The translations under genes and the position numbers were made by a program. Of a DNA stretch of 64,000 bases, positions 24,485 through 33,804 are shown one piece after another. This stretch comes from Faecalibacterium sp. I3-3-33 (GTDB lineage: Bacteria > Bacillota > Clostridia > Oscillospirales > Ruminococcaceae). Under the pieces are notes generated by a model, which was given only the letters and a program-made list of their open reading frames with translations, searched no databases and was not told the origin of the DNA. The DNA lies in assembly GCF_023347295.1 (NCBI RefSeq), contig NZ_CP094469.1:806001-870000 (forward strand), read 5' to 3'. Position 1 is the stretch's first letter; the number at the start of each line of letters is the position of its first letter.

Positions 24485-25717
24485 ATGGAACGGAGAAATC
24501 TGGCGCTGCTGTGCGCAGGGGTGGTCTGCTTCTGGCTGTTTGCGCTGGCCTTCGGCACGGCGCAGGGCAAGGGGCTGCGCATCCAGCCGGCGGTGCAAAC
24601 GCAGGCGGAACCGGCTGTGCAGACCCTGACGGTCACCCCGCCGCAGCTTACCCTGCCCTGCCGGGCGGCGATGCTCATAGACCAGACCAGCGGCACGGTG
24701 CTTTACGAGATGAACGCCGACCAGACCATGCCCATCGCCTCCATTACCAAGGTGATGACCCTGCTGCTCACCTTTGAAGCGGTACACGCCGGGCGGCTGA
24801 CCATGGACACCGCTGTGCCGGTTAGCGAGCACGCCTACCACATGGGCGGCAGTCAGATCTGGCTGGAGCCCGGGGAGCAGTTCACGCTGGACGAGATGCT
24901 CAAGGCCATCTGTGTGTCCTCGGCCAATGACGCGGCGGTGGCAGTGGCGGAGCTGGTGGGCGGCAGCGAGCCTGCCTTTGTGCAGCAGATGAACGCCCGC
25001 GCCGCAGAGCTGGGCATGGAGCACACCACCTTCCGCAACGCCTGCGGGCTGGACACAGAAGGGCATCTTTCCACCGCACGGGATGTAGCCATCATGAGCC
25101 GCACCATCCTGAATACCTGCCCGGAGGTGCTGCACTATACCGGCATCTGGACGGACACTTTGCGGGGCGGGCAGACCCAGCTGGTGAACACCAATAAGCT
25201 GCTGCGGCGGTACAACGGCATCACCGGGCTCAAGACCGGCACCACCGGCGGAGCGGGGGTGTGCATTACCGCCAGCGCCACCCGGGACGGGCTGAACCTT
25301 ATTGCAGTGGTGCTGGGGGCACCCTCCAGCAAGGAACGGTTCGAAGCCGCCACCACCCTGCTGGACTACGGCTTTGCGGCCTACCGCGCCGCACCGGTGC
25401 CCCTGCCGCAGGAACGTCCGCTGCAATTAAAGGTAAAGGGCAGCACGGAGGAGACCGTGCCGCTGGATTACGCAGCTCTGCCGCAGACCGCGTTACTGCC
25501 CGCCGAAAGCGCCGGTCAGCTGACCGTGCAGCTGGAACTGCCCGAGACACTGGAGGCCCCGGTGACCCGGGGACAGACGGTAGGCAAGGCGCAGCTGCTG
25601 TGCGGCGAAGCAGTACAGGGGGAGTACCCGGTGTGCGCCGCCGCCGATGCGCCCCGCATGGAGTTTGACACCGCTTTGCAGATGCTGTGGGACAGCCTGC
25701 GGGGGACAGCAGCCTGA
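24485..25717 (+). CDS. D-alanyl-D-alanine carboxypeptidase (DacF/PBP5 type)
   Basis: 410 residues of the S11 peptidase family that trims the terminal D-Ala of peptidoglycan stem peptides. There is an N-terminal signal/anchor helix (5-27), then the penicilloyl-serine domain with SITK (Ser86-Lys89), SAN (146-148) and LKTGTTGG near 245. The C-terminal beta domain (~300-390) precedes a weak amphipathic end. Start ATG follows GGGGAGG. The family includes sporulation-linked DacF and housekeeping DacA; which role applies is not decidable here. Confidence 0.9.
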   Translation: MERRNLALLCAGVVCFWLFALAFGTAQGKGLRIQPAVQTQAEPAVQTLTVTPPQLTLPCRAAMLIDQTSGTVLYEMNADQTMPIASITKVMTLLLTFEAVHAGRLTMDTAVPVSEHAYHMGGSQIWLEPGEQFTLDEMLKAICVSSANDAAVAVAELVGGSEPAFVQQMNARAAELGMEHTTFRNACGLDTEGHLSTARDVAIMSRTILNTCPEVLHYTGIWTDTLRGGQTQLVNTNKLLRRYNGITGLKTGTTGGAGVCITASATRDGLNLIAVVLGAPSSKERFEAATTLLDYGFAAYRAAPVPLPQERPLQLKVKGSTEETVPLDYAALPQTALLPAESAGQLTVQLELPETLEAPVTRGQTVGKAQLLCGEAVQGEYPVCAAADAPRMEFDTALQMLWDSLRGTAA

Positions 25718-25852
25718 CCCTGTGCCGAAAAAGGCGCTTCAGCGCACAAAAGTGAGCCGGACGCCCGGCGGGACTGTTGGATACCTGAACAAATCTGGAT
25801 GAAGAAACAAAAAAACACTATTAAAATTGTATGAAATCTAAGGAATTTGACC

Positions 25853-25881
25853 TTGACTTTACCCGGAGGGAACGGTACACT
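25853..25881 (+). promoter_or_regulatory. Sigma-A promoter for pgi
   Basis: TTGACT (25,853-25,858), 17 bp, TACACT (25,876-25,881). Confidence 0.65.
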
Positions 25882-25942
25882 TATACCAAGATATTTCCTC
25901 GCAGGGCAAAGGCCCGGCAGATCGTTTGGAGGTTTTAATAAA

Positions 25943-27274
25943 ATGAGTGTCGCACTGAACACGAAACACCTCTCCAGCTTCATCAGCGAAGAGGAATATG
26001 CAGCCATCTACCCGCAGGTAGAAGCCGCCCATAAGCAGCTGGAAGCCAAGAACGGCCCCGGCAGCGATTTTCTGGGCTGGATGACTCTGCCCCGGGATTA
26101 TGACAAGGAAGAGTTTGCCCGCATCAAGGCAGCCGCTGCCAAGATCCGCGAGGACTCGGACGTTCTGGTGGTGGCTGGTATCGGCGGCAGCTATCTGGGC
26201 GCACGCGCTGTTGTGGAGGCCGTTAAGGGTATGTACCACAACGAGCTGGAAGATGGTCTGAAGATCTACTTCTGCGGCAACAGCATCAGCCCCACCTACC
26301 TGAACAACATCATCAGCCTGTGCAAGGGCAAGCGCTTCTCCATCAACGTCATCTCCAAGTCCGGCACCACCACCGAGACCTCTCTGGCCTTCCGTGTGCT
26401 GCGCGAGCTGCTGGAAAAGGAGATGGGCGTGGAGGAAGCCAACAAGCGCATCTACGCCACTACCGACCGTGCCAAGGGCACCTTGAAGCAGCTGGCTGAC
26501 GCACAGGGCTGGCCCACCTTTGTAGTTCCCGATGACGTGGGCGGCCGCTACTCCGTGCTGAGCGCTGTGGGTCTGCTGCCCATCGCCGCTGCCGGCATCG
26601 ACATCGACGCTCTGATGCAGGGCGCTGCCGACGCTATGGAGCGCTTCTCCGTGCTGAGCCCCGACAACGATGCTTATAAGTACGCCGCCATCCGTAACAT
26701 CCTGTACCGCAAGGGCAAGGCTGTGGAGATCCTGGAGTGCTACGAGCCGGACTTCACCCTGATGAACGAGTGGTACAAGCAGCTGTTCGGCGAGAGCGAG
26801 GGCAAGGACAACAAGGGCCTGTTCCCCGCAAGCTGCATCTTCTCCACCGACCTGCACTCCATGGGTCAGTTCATTCAGGAAGGTGCCCGCATCATGTTCG
26901 AGACCATCGTGGACGTGAAGAAGCCCGCGCAGGATCTGTTCATCGACCCGCTGGAGGGCAACTTTGACGGCCTGAACTTCCTTGCAAACCAGAACATGAG
27001 CGTGGTCAACCGCAAGGCCATGGAGGGCACCATTCTGGCACATACCGATGGCGGCGTGCCCGAGGTGCTGATCGAGGTGGACGACCTGTCTGCTTATAAT
27101 GTGGGCTACCTGATCTACTTCTTCTGGCGTGCCTGCGCTTGCAGCGGCTACCTGCTGAGCGTGAACCCCTTCAACCAGCCCGGCGTGGAAAGCTACAAGA
27201 AGAATATGTTCGCCCTGCTGGGCAAGCCCGGCTACGAGGGCCTGACCGCAGAGCTGGAAGCAAAGCTGAAGTAA
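25943..27274 (+). CDS. pgi: Glucose-6-phosphate isomerase
   Basis: 443 residues of the short bacterial Pgi form, interconverting glucose-6-phosphate and fructose-6-phosphate. Substrate-binding motifs are [18 protein letters not shown] and [17 protein letters not shown]; near the end [20 protein letters not shown] contains the catalytic lysine region. TTGGAGG precedes ATG 25,943. Likely co-transcribed with the following P-loop gene. Confidence 0.96.
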   Translation: MSVALNTKHLSSFISEEEYAAIYPQVEAAHKQLEAKNGPGSDFLGWMTLPRDYDKEEFARIKAAAAKIREDSDVLVVAGIGGSYLGARAVVEAVKGMYHNELEDGLKIYFCGNSISPTYLNNIISLCKGKRFSINVISKSGTTTETSLAFRVLRELLEKEMGVEEANKRIYATTDRAKGTLKQLADAQGWPTFVVPDDVGGRYSVLSAVGLLPIAAAGIDIDALMQGAADAMERFSVLSPDNDAYKYAAIRNILYRKGKAVEILECYEPDFTLMNEWYKQLFGESEGKDNKGLFPASCIFSTDLHSMGQFIQEGARIMFETIVDVKKPAQDLFIDPLEGNFDGLNFLANQNMSVVNRKAMEGTILAHTDGGVPEVLIEVDDLSAYNVGYLIYFFWRACACSGYLLSVNPFNQPGVESYKKNMFALLGKPGYEGLTAELEAKLK

Positions 27275-27335
27275 AAGCCGAACGTTAAAAATGATCTCCC
27301 GCCGCAAGGCGTGGAAAATACAGGAGGACTGAACT

Positions 27336-27740
27336 ATGATTAAACTGATTGTTGGTACCAAGGGCTCCGGCAAGACCAAGGCTATGATCGACCAGATCAA
27401 CGACGCGGTCAAGACCTCCAAAGGCAACGTGGTCGTCGTGGAAAAGGGCATGAAGCTCACCTACGACATCGCTCCTGCAGCACGTCTGATCGATCTGGAC
27501 GAGTACAAGATCTTCGGCGGCGAAATGCTGTACGGCTTTGTGGCCGGCCTGATGGCAAGCAACTACGACATCACCGACCTGTACATTGACGGCATCCTGA
27601 AGGTGCTGGATCACGATATCAACCGTCTGGGCGTTGTGCTGGACGAGATGGCAGCCATTGCCGGCGACAGCGTCAAGGTCACCGTGACCGTCAGCGCAGA
27701 CGAGGCCGCACTGCCCCATGATGTGAAGAAGTACCTGTGA
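27336..27740 (+). CDS. Small P-loop protein of unknown function
   Basis: 134 residues starting MIKLIVGTKGSGKTKAMIDQ, a clean Walker A. LYIDGILKVLD (about 82-92) could act as Walker B. The protein is too short for a full ATPase domain with extra subdomains. Related Clostridial proteins are uncharacterised as far as I know. CAGGAGGAC precedes ATG. The 61-bp gap after pgi, with no terminator, suggests one transcript. Confidence 0.75.
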   Translation: MIKLIVGTKGSGKTKAMIDQINDAVKTSKGNVVVVEKGMKLTYDIAPAARLIDLDEYKIFGGEMLYGFVAGLMASNYDITDLYIDGILKVLDHDINRLGVVLDEMAAIAGDSVKVTVTVSADEAALPHDVKKYL

Positions 27741-27772
27741 TCTGATAAAAGAACAGGGCTAAAGGCTTTTCC

Positions 27773-27825
27773 AACAGGCAGAAGACCGGAGAAAAATAAA
27801 TTTTTTCGGTTTTCTGCCTGTTTTG
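27773..27825 (+). terminator. Terminator of the pgi operon
   Basis: AACAGGCAGAAGACCGGA pairs with TTCGGTTTTCTGCCTGTT around an AT-rich loop, then TTTTGG. Confidence 0.75.
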
Positions 27826-27828
27826 GTG

Positions 27829-27857
27829 TTGACAAAGGGTTGCTTTGGCGCTATACT
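27829..27857 (+). promoter_or_regulatory. Sigma-A promoter for the DUF177-rpmF operon
   Basis: TTGACA (27,829-27,834), 17 bp, TATACT (27,852-27,857). Confidence 0.85.
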
Positions 27858-27885
27858 AACAAAGCAGCCTTTTCAGAGGTGTACT

Positions 27886-28389
27886 ATGCAATTTGACCTG
27901 AGAAAGTTTATCACAGTCGGCGCAAAACCGTACCATGCAGAGTTTCAGTGTGATTTATCTGCGTATGATTATGCCGGCGCAAGGATCCCGCAGCCGGTCA
28001 CAGCCGTCTTTGACGCGCAGACCGATGGCGACGAGGTCCAGATAACGTTGCGGGCAAAGGCATCGGTGCACGGAGAGTGCGCCCGCTGTCTGGACCCGGT
28101 CACCCGGGAAGAGACAGTCGATACGGAGTGGATCGTCAAGGAGCGGGATCTGGATGACCCGGATTTCGATCTTCCGCTGGACGAAAAAGGACACTTGGAC
28201 GTGGACGAATGGCTCAATCAGGAGTTCATGTTCCAGATCCCCACGGTGCTGCTTTGCAGCCCCGACTGCGCCGGGCTTTGCCCGCAGTGCGGTAAGAAAA
28301 AGGCGGAATGCACCTGCCCACCGGCAGAGCAGACCGATGACCCCGTAGACACTAGGCTCGCGATCCTTAAATCACTGCTGAACAGATAA
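27886..28389 (+). CDS. DUF177 (YceD) family protein
   Basis: 167 residues of the YceD/DUF177 family, which almost always precedes rpmF as it does here and is linked to 23S rRNA accumulation and ribosome assembly. Conserved CARCLDPV (about 65) and a C-terminal cysteine cluster (LLCSPDCAGLCPQCGKKKA then CTCPP) suggest zinc binding. CAGAGGTG precedes ATG. It is followed after 23 bp by rpmF. Confidence 0.88.
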   Translation: MQFDLRKFITVGAKPYHAEFQCDLSAYDYAGARIPQPVTAVFDAQTDGDEVQITLRAKASVHGECARCLDPVTREETVDTEWIVKERDLDDPDFDLPLDEKGHLDVDEWLNQEFMFQIPTVLLCSPDCAGLCPQCGKKKAECTCPPAEQTDDPVDTRLAILKSLLNR

Positions 28390-28412
28390 ACCCATCAAGG
28401 AGGTGCAAAAAT

Positions 28413-28592
28413 ATGGCAGTACCTAAGAGACATCTTTCCAAGGCCCGCCGCGACAAGCGTCGCAGCAATGTTTGGAAGCTGGAGGCCCCCGCACTGGTGA
28501 AGTGCAGCAACTGCGGCTCTCTGAAGCTCCCCCACCAGGCATGTGGCAACTGCGGTTACTACAAGGGCGAGGAAGTCATCAAGAAGGCCTAA
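28413..28592 (+). CDS. rpmF: 50S ribosomal protein L32
   Basis: 59 residues: MAVPKRHLSKARRDKRRSN, then a zinc ribbon CSNCG and CGNCG. This is the standard L32 sequence and length. AAGGAGG precedes ATG by about 8 bases. Two intact Cys pairs mark it as the zinc-dependent (C+) form. Confidence 0.97.
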   Translation: MAVPKRHLSKARRDKRRSNVWKLEAPALVKCSNCGSLKLPHQACGNCGYYKGEEVIKKA

Positions 28593-28628
28593 TTTGCGCG
28601 TAATTGGTGGCATAATGGTGTTATGTAC

Positions 28629-28661
28629 AGAAGGGGAGGGCGCAAAGCCTTCCCCTTCTTG
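28629..28661 (+). terminator. Hairpin after rpmF
   Basis: AGAAGGGGAGG pairs with CCTTCCCCTTCT. The U-tract is short (TGTGCTTT), so partial read-through into the next gene is possible. Confidence 0.55.
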
Positions 28662-28684
28662 TGCTTTAAAGGAGGTGGATGCAG

Positions 28685-30022
28685 ATGGCGATACGGATCG
28701 AGCAGGTGGATGCCGGCAGCGAGGCCGAGGCTCTTGGCCTTGCCCCCGGCGACGAACTGCTGAGCGTGGACGATAACGAGTTGAACGACTCGCTGGACTA
28801 CGATTTTTATACCGACAGCAGCAGCTTCCACCTGAAGGCCCGCGTGGCAGACGGCATCCGGGAGTGGGAGGTGCAGCGGCCGCAGCGCGGCCCCTTTGGC
28901 TGCGGGTTCAAGACCTATCTGGGCGATGAAAAACATACCTGCTCCAACCACTGTATGTTCTGCTTCATCGACCAGATGCCCCCGGGTATGCGCGAGAGCC
29001 TGTATTTTAAGGATGATGACGAGCGGCTGAGCTTTTTGTTCGGCAACTACATCACCATGACCAATATGCAGGATCACGAGATCGACCGCATCATCAAGAT
29101 GCACATCTCGCCCATCAATATCTCGGTGCACACCACCAACCCCCAGCTGCGGGTGCGGATGCTGGCCAATAAGCGCGGCGGCGAGGTGCTCAAGTACCTG
29201 CCCCGTCTGGTGGAGGGCGGCATTGCCGTCAACTGTCAGCTGGTGCTCTGCCGCGGCATCAACGACGGCGACGAGCTGCGCCGCACCCTTGCCGACCTGC
29301 TGGAGCTGACCCCCATGGTGCAAAGCATTGCAGCCGTGCCCTGCGGCATTACGGATTACCGCAAAAATCTGTACCCGCAGGTGCCCTACGATGCAAGGAC
29401 CAGCGCCGAGGTCATCGACATTATGGAAGAATTCGGCGATGAATGTAAGCGCCGCCACGGCAAGCGCATCATCTACCCCAGTGATGAATGGTACCTCAAG
29501 GCGGGCCGCCCCATCCCCGCGGCGGCGTTCTACGAGGACTACGACCAGCTGGAAAACGGCGTGGGCATGATGCGCTTGTTTGAGGAAGAATTTCTGGCAG
29601 AACTGGACAAGCCCCACCGTATCTACGGCACCAAGGAGCTGGACGTGGTCACCGGCACCATGGCAGCACCCCTCATCACCCGCATGATGGAGGAGCTGCA
29701 CCGCCAGTACCCCATGATCACCGTGCACGTCCACACCATCCAGAACCGCTTTTTCGGCGGCAATGTGGGTGTGACCGGTCTGATCACCGCCACCGATATC
29801 ATTGCCCAGTGTGCTGGCAAACTTGCTACAAAAACGCTGGGCATCCCGGCTGTGATGCTGCGGGAGGAAAAGGATACCTTCCTTGACGATATCACGGTGG
29901 AGCAGCTGGGGGAGCGGCTGGGCGTAAAAGTGGAGGTACTGCCTACGGCAGGCGGGGACGAAGCCCGCGCCTTGCTGCGCAGCGGCCTGCACATCGCCCG
30001 CAGAAGAAAGAGCGGCAGCTGA
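28685..30022 (+). CDS. DUF512 radical-SAM-like protein with PDZ domain
   Basis: 445 residues. The N-terminal PDZ-like domain (AIRIEQVDAGSEAEALGLAP) is followed by CSNHCMFC (about 88-95), a radical-SAM-like CxxxCxxC, and the C-terminal DUF512 region (VVTGTMAAPLI, NRFFGGNVGVTGLITATDI). Function unknown; the family is conserved in Clostridia next to der and plsY, as here. ATG 28,685 is chosen over ATG 28,679, which is only 3 bases from GGAGG. Confidence 0.88.
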   Translation: MAIRIEQVDAGSEAEALGLAPGDELLSVDDNELNDSLDYDFYTDSSSFHLKARVADGIREWEVQRPQRGPFGCGFKTYLGDEKHTCSNHCMFCFIDQMPPGMRESLYFKDDDERLSFLFGNYITMTNMQDHEIDRIIKMHISPINISVHTTNPQLRVRMLANKRGGEVLKYLPRLVEGGIAVNCQLVLCRGINDGDELRRTLADLLELTPMVQSIAAVPCGITDYRKNLYPQVPYDARTSAEVIDIMEEFGDECKRRHGKRIIYPSDEWYLKAGRPIPAAAFYEDYDQLENGVGMMRLFEEEFLAELDKPHRIYGTKELDVVTGTMAAPLITRMMEELHRQYPMITVHVHTIQNRFFGGNVGVTGLITATDIIAQCAGKLATKTLGIPAVMLREEKDTFLDDITVEQLGERLGVKVEVLPTAGGDEARALLRSGLHIARRRKSGS

Positions 30023-30072
30023 TAACGCCATTTTTATAGTATTTTACCCCTTTTAAGAAAGGAGGAGACCCC

Positions 30073-31416
30073 ATGAGCAAACCGATCGTAGCAGTGGTGG
30101 GCCGCCCCAACGTGGGCAAATCCACCCTGTTCAATAAGCTGTGCGGCCAGCGCCTTGCCATTGTGGAGGATACCCCGGGCATTACCCGCGACCGCATTTT
30201 TGCCAACTGCGAGTGGAACGGCCACGAGTTTTTGCTGGTGGATACCGGCGGCATCGAGCCCAAGGCCACCGAGGGCATTCTGGCCCACATGCGCGAGCAG
30301 GCGCAGATCGCTATTGACACCGCCGACTGCATCATCATGGTTACGGACGTGCGCAACGGCCTGACCGCAGCCGACGAGGACGTGGCGCACATGCTGCGCC
30401 GCAGCCACAAGCCCATCATTCTTGCCGTGAACAAGTGCGACAAGGTGGGCGAGGCTCCCATGGAGCTGTACGAGTTCTACAACCTCGGCTTTGACGAGGT
30501 GATGCCCATTTCTTCCGTGCACGGTCACGGCACAGGCGATCTGCTGGATGCAGTGTGCGCCCATCTGGACTTCAGCGAGACCGTGGTGGAGGAGGACCGT
30601 ATCCCTGTTGCCATCATCGGTCGCCCCAACGTGGGCAAGTCCAGCCTGACCAACCGCATTCTGGGTGAGAACCGCATGATCGTGGCCAACGAGGCCGGCA
30701 CCACCCGCGATGCCATCGACACCCCGGTGGACAACGCCTACGGCAAGTTCATCTTTACCGATACCGCCGGTCTGCGCAAGCGCAGCAACATCAGCGATGG
30801 TCTGGAGCGCTACATGGTGGTGCGTGCCCTGGCTGCTGTGGAGCGCAGCCGCGTGGCGCTGATCCTTGTGGATGCCACCGTCGGCTTTACCGAGCAGGAC
30901 AGCAAGGTGGCTGGCTACGCCCACGAGCAGGGCAAGGCCTGCATCATTGTGGTGAACAAGTGGGATGCCGTGGAAGGCAAGGAGACCAACACCATGGAGC
31001 TGCAGCGCCGCGGCTATGCCGAGTGCTTCAGCTTTATGGGCTATGCACCTATTATCTTCATCTCTGCCCAGACCGGCTACAACGTGAACAAGCTGATGCA
31101 GCTCATCCGGGATGTGGACGCCGAGAACGATGCCCGCGTGCCCACCGGCGTGCTGAACGAGATGCTGGCCCGCGCGACCGCCCGGATGCAGCCCCCCAGC
31201 GACAAGGGCCGCCGCCTGAAGATCTACTACCTGACGCAGGCCTCTACCCGTCCCCCCACGTTCGTGGCCTTCGTGAACGCAAAGCACCTGTTCCACTTCA
31301 GCTATCAGCGGTATCTCATCAACCAGATCCGCGAAAACTTTGGTCTGGAGCACACGCCCATCCGTCTGGTCGTGCGGGAGCGCGGCTCCGGCGAAGTGGG
31401 TGCCAAGGACGTATAA
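30073..31416 (+). CDS. der: Ribosome-assembly GTPase Der (EngA)
   Basis: 447 residues with two tandem GTPase domains: first P-loop GRPNVGKST near residue 10, second GRPNVGKSS near 186, NKCD and NKWD base-specificity motifs, and a C-terminal KH-like domain. Der acts in late 50S subunit maturation and is usually essential. GAAAGGAGGAG precedes ATG. Co-transcribed with plsY (18 bp gap). Confidence 0.97.
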   Translation: MSKPIVAVVGRPNVGKSTLFNKLCGQRLAIVEDTPGITRDRIFANCEWNGHEFLLVDTGGIEPKATEGILAHMREQAQIAIDTADCIIMVTDVRNGLTAADEDVAHMLRRSHKPIILAVNKCDKVGEAPMELYEFYNLGFDEVMPISSVHGHGTGDLLDAVCAHLDFSETVVEEDRIPVAIIGRPNVGKSSLTNRILGENRMIVANEAGTTRDAIDTPVDNAYGKFIFTDTAGLRKRSNISDGLERYMVVRALAAVERSRVALILVDATVGFTEQDSKVAGYAHEQGKACIIVVNKWDAVEGKETNTMELQRRGYAECFSFMGYAPIIFISAQTGYNVNKLMQLIRDVDAENDARVPTGVLNEMLARATARMQPPSDKGRRLKIYYLTQASTRPPTFVAFVNAKHLFHFSYQRYLINQIRENFGLEHTPIRLVVRERGSGEVGAKDV

Positions 31417-31434
31417 CACGTCAGGAGGGCTCAG

Positions 31435-32097
31435 ATGATGGAATCTGTTCTCATCGCTGCGGTGTCCGCCGTGCAGGCGTATCTGCTGGGCAGCATCGAC
31501 ACCGGTATCCTCGTCAGCAAGTTTTTGTACCACGATGACGTACGCAAGTACGGCAGCGGCGCTGCAGGCATGACCAATATGCTGCGCACCTTCGGTAAAA
31601 AGGCAGCGGCACTTACCGCTTTCGGTGATGTGCTCAAGGGCGTGCTGGCGGTGTGCATCGGCCGCTGGCTGTTCACCCTGATGCCGGAGAGCACTACGCT
31701 CTCGCCGTATCTTGCGGTGTACCTTGCTGCCATCTTTGCCATTATCGGCCATTTGAAGCCCCTGTATTTCGGCTTCAAGGGCGGCAAGGGTGTGCTGGTG
31801 GCGGGCGGCACCATTCTGGCCATCCAGCCGGTGCTGATCCCCTTTCTGGCGGTCATCTTTCTGGCCTGCCTGCTGCCCACCGGCATGGTGTCTCTGGGCA
31901 GCGTGACCATGGCGGCACTTTACCCGGTGCTCACCATTCTGTACGGCGTGTTCCGGGGCTACTCTGCCGCCGACCTTACCGTGTGCGCCATCGGCTCGGT
32001 GATCATGGGCGCAATGGTCATTTATATGCACCGCTCCAACATCCAGCGCATCCGCGAGGGCAAGGAGTACCGCTTTGGCCGTCACGGCAAAAAGTAA
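31435..32097 (+). CDS. plsY: Acyl-phosphate:glycerol-3-phosphate acyltransferase PlsY
   Basis: 220 residues, about five membrane segments, the first acylation step of phospholipid synthesis using acyl-phosphate. Cytosolic-loop motifs are KYGSGAAGMTNMLRTFGKKA (normally GSGNxGATNxLR), GGKGVLVAGG and a late basic loop. The GAAGMTN variant keeps the glycines and the Asn. AGGAGG precedes ATGATG; either Met may start. Confidence 0.93.
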   Translation: MMESVLIAAVSAVQAYLLGSIDTGILVSKFLYHDDVRKYGSGAAGMTNMLRTFGKKAAALTAFGDVLKGVLAVCIGRWLFTLMPESTTLSPYLAVYLAAIFAIIGHLKPLYFGFKGGKGVLVAGGTILAIQPVLIPFLAVIFLACLLPTGMVSLGSVTMAALYPVLTILYGVFRGYSAADLTVCAIGSVIMGAMVIYMHRSNIQRIREGKEYRFGRHGKK

Positions 32098-32108
32098 CAA
32101 AAAATAGT

Positions 32109-32158
32109 AAACCACCCCGTAGCAGCCGTTTACCGGCCACTGCGGGGTGGTTTTTTGT
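32109..32158 (+). terminator. Terminator of the der-plsY operon
   Basis: AAACCACCCCG pairs with CGGGGTGGTTT, ending in TTTTTT. Confidence 0.88.
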
Positions 32159-32164
32159 GTATGA

Positions 32165-32695
32165 TTATTCCTTTGTCTCGGTCTCTTCCTCAGGCTTTGC
32201 TTCGGAATGCCGCCGACGGAACCAGTCGGCGGGGATGCCGCTCTGGGCGGGGGTAAGATCCGGCGCGGGGTGGCCGTCCGGCAGGTGTGCGCCAAAGGCC
32301 GGGACAAAGAAGAACTTGCGCACAATGAAGATCAGCGCGATCGCACCCACGCTGAGCAGGTTCTCCACAGCGGAATCGTGCCCCACCACCAGATGGCGGG
32401 CAATGGCGTAAAGCAGCACCTCAAGGCTGCTGCCGGGGCTGTGCTTGGCCAGCATCTTGATGAACTCGATGCCGATCACGATATCCAGACTGCGCTCCAG
32501 AAAGGTGCGGATCTCTGCTTCGTTGCCATCGAACAGCAGACCGGGCATCCAGCGGATCAGGGGCACAACGCTGAGCAGCAGACCGATCAGCACCAGCCCG
32601 GACAACAGCACTTCCAGCAGACTGGAAGCCTGAATAATGCGGTTGCGCAGGGAGGTGCGCCAGTGGCTTTCTACCGGGTGAGAGGGATGTTCCAT
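32165..32695 (-). CDS. PsiE-like small membrane protein
   Basis: 176 residues with about three to four hydrophobic segments. VIGIEFIKMLAKHSPGSSLE and VLLYAIARHLVVGHDSA resemble the phosphate-starvation-inducible PsiE family, whose molecular function is unknown. The C-terminal tail is acidic and charged. It lies downstream of a PstS-like lipoprotein on the same strand, a suggestive but unproven phosphate link. The 87-bp gap contains no clear terminator. Confidence 0.65.
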   Translation of the reverse strand: MEHPSHPVESHWRTSLRNRIIQASSLLEVLLSGLVLIGLLLSVVPLIRWMPGLLFDGNEAEIRTFLERSLDIVIGIEFIKMLAKHSPGSSLEVLLYAIARHLVVGHDSAVENLLSVGAIALIFIVRKFFFVPAFGAHLPDGHPAPDLTPAQSGIPADWFRRRHSEAKPEEETETKE

Positions 32696-32782
32696 AGTAA
32701 GACCTTCCTTTCGGCATTCTGCTGCATAAAGATCGACAAAATCCTACCTTTATTGTAGCAGACGAGAGAAGGTCTGTCAATT

Positions 32783-33787
32783 TCAATCCACGATGGTGAC
32801 GGTGGTCTGCGGGCCGACGGCCACATAGCCGGACTTTTTGATGCAGTCCTGCCCGGCGTCGGTGTCCAGCCAGTCATACAGGATGCGCTCCGGGCTGTCG
32901 GCGGCGGCATCCGGGTGGATGACGGCGTAAAAATCGTTGCACAGGGGGTAGCTGCCGTCGGCAAGGGTGTCGTTGCCGGGGGTCACACCGTCCACCGCCA
33001 GCAGCCGCAGCCCGGGCTTAGAGTACATCTGGTCGATGTAGTAATACACGGAAAAACCGATGGCGTTGGCGCTGTTGTTGTAATCGGCAATGCTGTCCAC
33101 CAGCTCACCCATGGCGGCGGGAGCCAACTCAGAGGGCGGGGTCATCAGCGCACCGCCCTGAATGAGCAGCTTTTTGAACAGGGTCTGGCTGCCGGAGTCC
33201 TCGCCGCGCTGGAAGGCGACGATAGCCTGATCTTTGCCGCCCACATCCTTCCAGTTGGTGATCTTCCCGGCGTAGATGTCCCGCAGCTGCTGCTGGCTAA
33301 GCGCCTGCACAGGGTTGTCCTCGTTGACGATGAACACCAGCGCGTCCACCCCGATGGGCTTTTGTTCCAGCTGTACGTTGGCCTCTTGCAGCTCTTCCTT
33401 TACATAGTCCGGCGCTTCGTACACCACCAGCATCCGGGTGGTGGTGTCGTACAGGCCAAAGTTTTCCCATGCGTAGGCGGTGGTGCTCACGGTAATGCTG
33501 CTGCGGGCTTCTTCCAAGTCCATGCCGGTGGTATCGGCCAGCATCTGCGCCATCAGGGGGATGCAGGCGGTGCTGCCGTCCAGCGGGGGAAACTCCTCCA
33601 CGGTCAGAAAAGGCTCCGGCTGCTGCACAGTCGGGGAAGCAGCAGAGGATGCGGGCTGCTCTGCGGCAGAGGAAGCGGTGCTGCCGGAGGGCGCATCCGT
33701 GCCCTTGCAGGCGGTCAGTACCCCGGCAGCGGAGCAGGCAGCCAGCCCCAGCAGAAAGCTGCGGCGGGAAATTTTAGCGTTTTTCAT
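32783..33787 (-). CDS. PstS-like substrate-binding lipoprotein
   Basis: 334 residues. The signal is twin-arginine-like (MKNAKISRRSFLLGLAACS) with lipobox VLTACK (Cys27) and a Ser/Ala/Pro-rich linker. The mature part has the phosphate-binding-protein pattern IYAGKITNWKDVGG and FQRGEDSGSQTLFKKLLI. No PstC, PstA or PstB follows; instead there is a PsiE-like gene. It may be an orphan binding protein or sensor. Phosphate as ligand is inferred from family only. Confidence 0.75.
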   Translation of the reverse strand: MKNAKISRRSFLLGLAACSAAGVLTACKGTDAPSGSTASSAAEQPASSAASPTVQQPEPFLTVEEFPPLDGSTACIPLMAQMLADTTGMDLEEARSSITVSTTAYAWENFGLYDTTTRMLVVYEAPDYVKEELQEANVQLEQKPIGVDALVFIVNEDNPVQALSQQQLRDIYAGKITNWKDVGGKDQAIVAFQRGEDSGSQTLFKKLLIQGGALMTPPSELAPAAMGELVDSIADYNNSANAIGFSVYYYIDQMYSKPGLRLLAVDGVTPGNDTLADGSYPLCNDFYAVIHPDAAADSPERILYDWLDTDAGQDCIKKSGYVAVGPQTTVTIVD

Positions 33788-33804
33788 AAGAAAGCCCTCC
33801 TAAC

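Noticed and set aside
30034..32325. Long antisense frame over der and plsY
   Set aside because: Shadow with low-complexity composition; the sense genes are unambiguous.
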